This document shows, piece after piece, positions 60,592 to 64,000 of a stretch of 64,000 nt of DNA. The notes under the pieces are model-generated. The model made no database searches. It had not been told where the DNA came from and saw only the letters and a list, made by a program, of their open reading frames with translations. The stretch's first letter is position 1. Each line of letters opens with the position of its first letter. The position numbers were made by a program, and so were the translations under genes. Source of the stretch: Piromyces finnis (lineage: Eukaryota; Neocallimastigomycota; Neocallimastigomycetes; Neocallimastigales; Neocallimastigaceae); contig MCFH01000019.1 in NCBI GenBank assembly GCA_002104945.1, forward strand, positions 466,501-530,500, in the 5' to 3' direction.

Positions 60592-63049
60592 ATTACAATT
60601 GAAAAAATAATATTAACTTTTTTTTTCGATGGTGAAAATTAGATATTATAATAGATTCATTTATTGTATAAGCATTATAATTTTTAAAAAGTATAGCATA
60701 TAATTAAAATTAAAAATAATAAAAAAAAAAATTAGAAGCTTATTTAGAAATAAACTTTATATAGTTATAATATGCATTATAAAATTAATTCAATATATAT
60801 TGCCCGTTTTTTATCATTATTTTCAGTTATTTGATTTTGGTTAAATATACTCTTCAATAAAAAAAAAAATTTTTTAAATAACTCTTTTTTCTGGTAAAGT
60901 TAAAACTATAAATATATAGAGGTTATTTTATTAATAAAAAAGTTTTAAGTATAATTTTATTATAAATTAAAAATATGTTTTACTATTCTAAAAATATCAG
61001 CATAATTAAAAAAACAACTATATTTACTTTAAAAAAAAATAAGGTATAAATTTATTGTATTTACTTATGATAACCAAAATCATAATTATATGATATAATA
61101 TGAAATCTATAATTTTTAGATAAATAATATGAATAATGAATCTATATCATTATTTTTTGGTTATATATTAAAGCATTATTTAATAAGAAATTAAAAAGAA
61201 AGGATTGTATTTATTTGCTATATAATTATATTTTTAAAGATATTATTTTATATATAATAATTTATTATAGAATAAATAGTGGTAAGATTATTAAAATTAT
61301 GTCTTGTTTTAATAATTCTAAATCAATTTATAAAGTTATGTTTGAATCTAGTAAATTAATGAATATGTTATATATTTATATATATTTGAATTAATATTTG
61401 ATATTGGTAATCATAAAGAAATATCATATATTCATATATAAAAAAGTACCAGATCCAAATTCAAATTTAAGAATAAAACTATTTATTATATAGTAATAAC
61501 GTTGCTTTTGATATTGTTATAACACAATTAAGTTATTACCAAAAATTTTTAATTATAATTAAACTTTTTAAAAAGAAAAATTAAACATTTTTAAATTTAA
61601 AGAATAGAAAATTTGTTAACTAATATTTTTTTTTTTTTCTTTGTATCTGTATATAAATAGAAAATTTTAAAATTTATTATAAAGTTTCTTTTAAAAAATG
61701 AATGAGAAGAAGAAGAAATATATGTTTTAATGTGTTTTAGGTGACAAATAAAAATAAAAAATATATGTATTTATATTTACAAATATGTATGAATTGAAAA
61801 TTTCTTGATATCATACTATATGTTTTGTCAAGTAGTTCATTTGATTGATCTATTTAATGAAAATAATCATTTCAAAAAGGTAAAAGCCAAGAAACCTCTC
61901 CCATCTAAATAAATTTTTACTATTTCACATTCTATTTATTTTAAATTCAAGATATATATAATTTAATTTGAATTAGTAAATATTTTCATATATAGAGTTA
62001 AAAAAAAAAAAAAGAATTATTTTTCCATAAATAATTTTTAGAGGTAGGGATGATTTATTATACTTGCTTTCTTTTCTGGAGGGTCAAAAAATTTGACTTG
62101 AAATTTCAGGCAGAGAAAAACGACCTTTGATTAAGTGTGACCGGAGATTTTTTTTATTTTAGCCACACTTCTTGGTGTGGTATATAACTTGATAAAATGG
62201 ATACATATAGAAACATATATATATTAAAAGATATTAAGCTTTACAAAATGCATCTTTTTTAAAAATTTTTAAAATTATTGAGAAAAGATTTTTTTATATT
62301 TTTTAAAGTTGCTTATTTTATTTATCTTATAGTCTATTTTTATTTTATTTAGAGATAATCTTTTTTGATTCATACTCTAAAGATAAAAGAATATTAATCA
62401 TTCATTTATTTTGACTAATACAAAAAAAAAAGGGAAGAACTAATAAGTTTTAAACATTTAATAACTTCTTTTATTGAACGAAATTTCAATAAAAAAAAAG
62501 GTTAATGTAACAAAACTTTTTTTTTTCAATCAATAATAATAAAGAAATTATGGTTTTATAATAAATCAATAAAGTTTTTTTTTTTTTTTTTTTTTTAAAA
62601 AAATTACTATATTTAATAATTTTTTTTTATATTATTAAATATTCTCCATTAATATGATTAAAACTATAATAAATAATTTTATATTTAAATTTTCCCTTAA
62701 CTTTATATCTTTATTACAGTACATAAATAAATACTTTTTTTTTTTTTTTTTTGACTATATATATTGTATTAATAGAAAATAATATACAATTGTTACTGTT
62801 AATTTTTTATAATTTTTTTTTTAAAAAATATATATATATATTTAAAATTATTTGGATATGCTTTTTGTATGGTAAAATAAAGATATTTTTTAAAGTTTTT
62901 TTTACGATTAAAAATAAATATATACAAATATATGAAAATATTTATCTATTTTATCTATTATAATACAAAAGATTTTATTTTATACAATACAAATATAATA
63001 TAAAATATGTAAAATGCTATATTTAATATTAATATATTATATGTATAAT

Positions 63050-63130
63050 TGTGCTTTCTTTTTCCTTTTTATAATTCTCCTTTTCTTTAATCTCATTGTA
63101 TGTAAAAGTGTGCTTTCTTTTTCCTTTTAT
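63050..63130. repeat. Direct repeat, GTGCTTTCTTTTTCCTTTT
   Basis: Pyrimidine-rich unit of about 28 bases (GTGCTTTC, CTTTTTCC, TTATAATTCTC) occurs twice about 59 bases apart. Confidence 0.7.
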
Positions 63131-64000
63131 AATTCTCTCTCTCTTTTATCTCTGTACTCTATAAATTTTAATAAGTAAATTCAAAAAGATGTTTTTTTTT
63201 TAATTAATAAAAACATTACTAATTTATTATTGGTAATGTTTTTAGTAATATATCCGTACAAATTATAACACCATAAATTTTAGTCAAAATTATTACATTT
63301 TATATATTACTTAAAAATAATTATTAAAGCTATGCAATATTATTTTTAATTTTTCGTATTTAATTATTATTATTTTTTTTTTAATGAAATGTTATTTTAT
63401 CCAAGGTATGTTATGAATAGTGCTCTAAGTGAAAAGCTTATTAAATTTTTTTATACTTGTAATTAATAAAAGAAAGGAAACGAATGAAAAAATAATATAA
63501 ATACTAATTTTATAATTTAATACTTTATACTTTTAAGTTTTTTTATTTGTATTACCTTTATTTATGATTAACTTTATATAAAGAAAACTACTCTATTAGT
63601 AGTAGCTACGATTAGCTATATTTTTTATTATTATTCGGAAGATTAATCTTCATTTAAAAAAAGTTAACTTTTTAAATTAATTTTTTTAATTAATTTTTTT
63701 AAATTAAAAAATTAAGTTGTACAAACATATATTACATTATATTATAATATATTATAAAATAAATTGAAATTCAATGATTAAAAATTAAATTTATTATAAA
63801 ATAAAATTAAAATTTTAAATTTTAAAAGAGTCAATTCTAATATATTATATATAATATATTATATTTATTAATTTTTTTTTTAAAATTAGATTAAAAAAAT
63901 TAATTAAAAAAATGGTTGGAATGAGAAATGAAAATGAAAAGAAATGAAGGAAAAGAAATAAGAAAGAGAATAAAGAAAATAATAATAATAATACTTATTA

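Noticed and set aside
62163-62180. Hairpin CCACAC-TTCTTG-GTGTGG
   Set aside because: Perfect six-base stem but no T run or gene end beside it; not a terminator in a eukaryote.

Overview
The window looks like nuclear DNA of an anaerobic gut fungus (Neocallimastigomycota: Neocallimastix, Piromyces, Anaeromyces or a relative). This is inferred from the sequence, not from a search. The signs are extreme A+T richness, long (TAA)n and poly(A)/poly(T) tracts, AT-rich spliceosomal introns with gtaa/gtat starts, Asn-run proteins, class-C-like receptors with solute-binding or beta-helix ectodomains, a chitin-binding (CBM18) relic, and two intronless genes of bacterial Firmicutes type, as expected for rumen-acquired genes.

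Layout. 1-3288 (-) is the N-terminal 1,096 codons of a large unrecognised protein that runs off the left edge. 5.3-8.3 kb holds two head-to-head paralogues (A, B) of a family of small, very acidic, signal-peptide type I membrane proteins; further members lie at 23.8-24.5 (C), 43.9-44.5 (D) and 49.9-50.5 kb (E). 11.7-18.4 kb is a convergent pair of spliced receptors, each with a solute-binding-protein-like ectodomain and seven TM helices (5 exons, 763 aa; 2 exons, 838 aa). 19.4-23.1 kb is a LINE with one long open EN-RT frame and a truncated 5' end. 27.9-30.1 kb is a YhgE/Pip-type membrane protein. 31.3-35.3 kb holds two tRNA-headed SINEs with clean target-site duplications and, between them, a broken RZ-zinc-finger (RNF213-like) pseudogene. 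35.7-36.8 kb is a hypothetical gene. 38.3-43.2 kb is a graveyard: a frameshifted CBM18 relic, a multiply frameshifted unknown gene, and a LINE copy lacking its catalytic motif. 52.2-54.0 kb is an intronless protein with NEAT-like and FMN_bind-like domains. 55.2-60.3 kb is an 11-exon receptor (1,258 aa) made of a signal peptide, beta-helix-like repeats, an EGF-like module and a 7TM domain. The rest is AT-rich spacer with microsatellites.

How it fits together. Three receptors suggest environment sensing at the cell surface. The acidic family looks like abundant surface proteins: their codon choice is richer in C/G-ending codons than the rest of the window. Genes A, B and E are each bracketed by the same 13-15-base element (AAAACTATTAACTAA), upstream in one orientation and downstream in the inverse. 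The LINE and SINEs share 3'-terminal sequence, so the LINE is the likely driver of the SINEs. Exon structures were built by hand from open frames, splice sites and phase agreement, and need transcript support.
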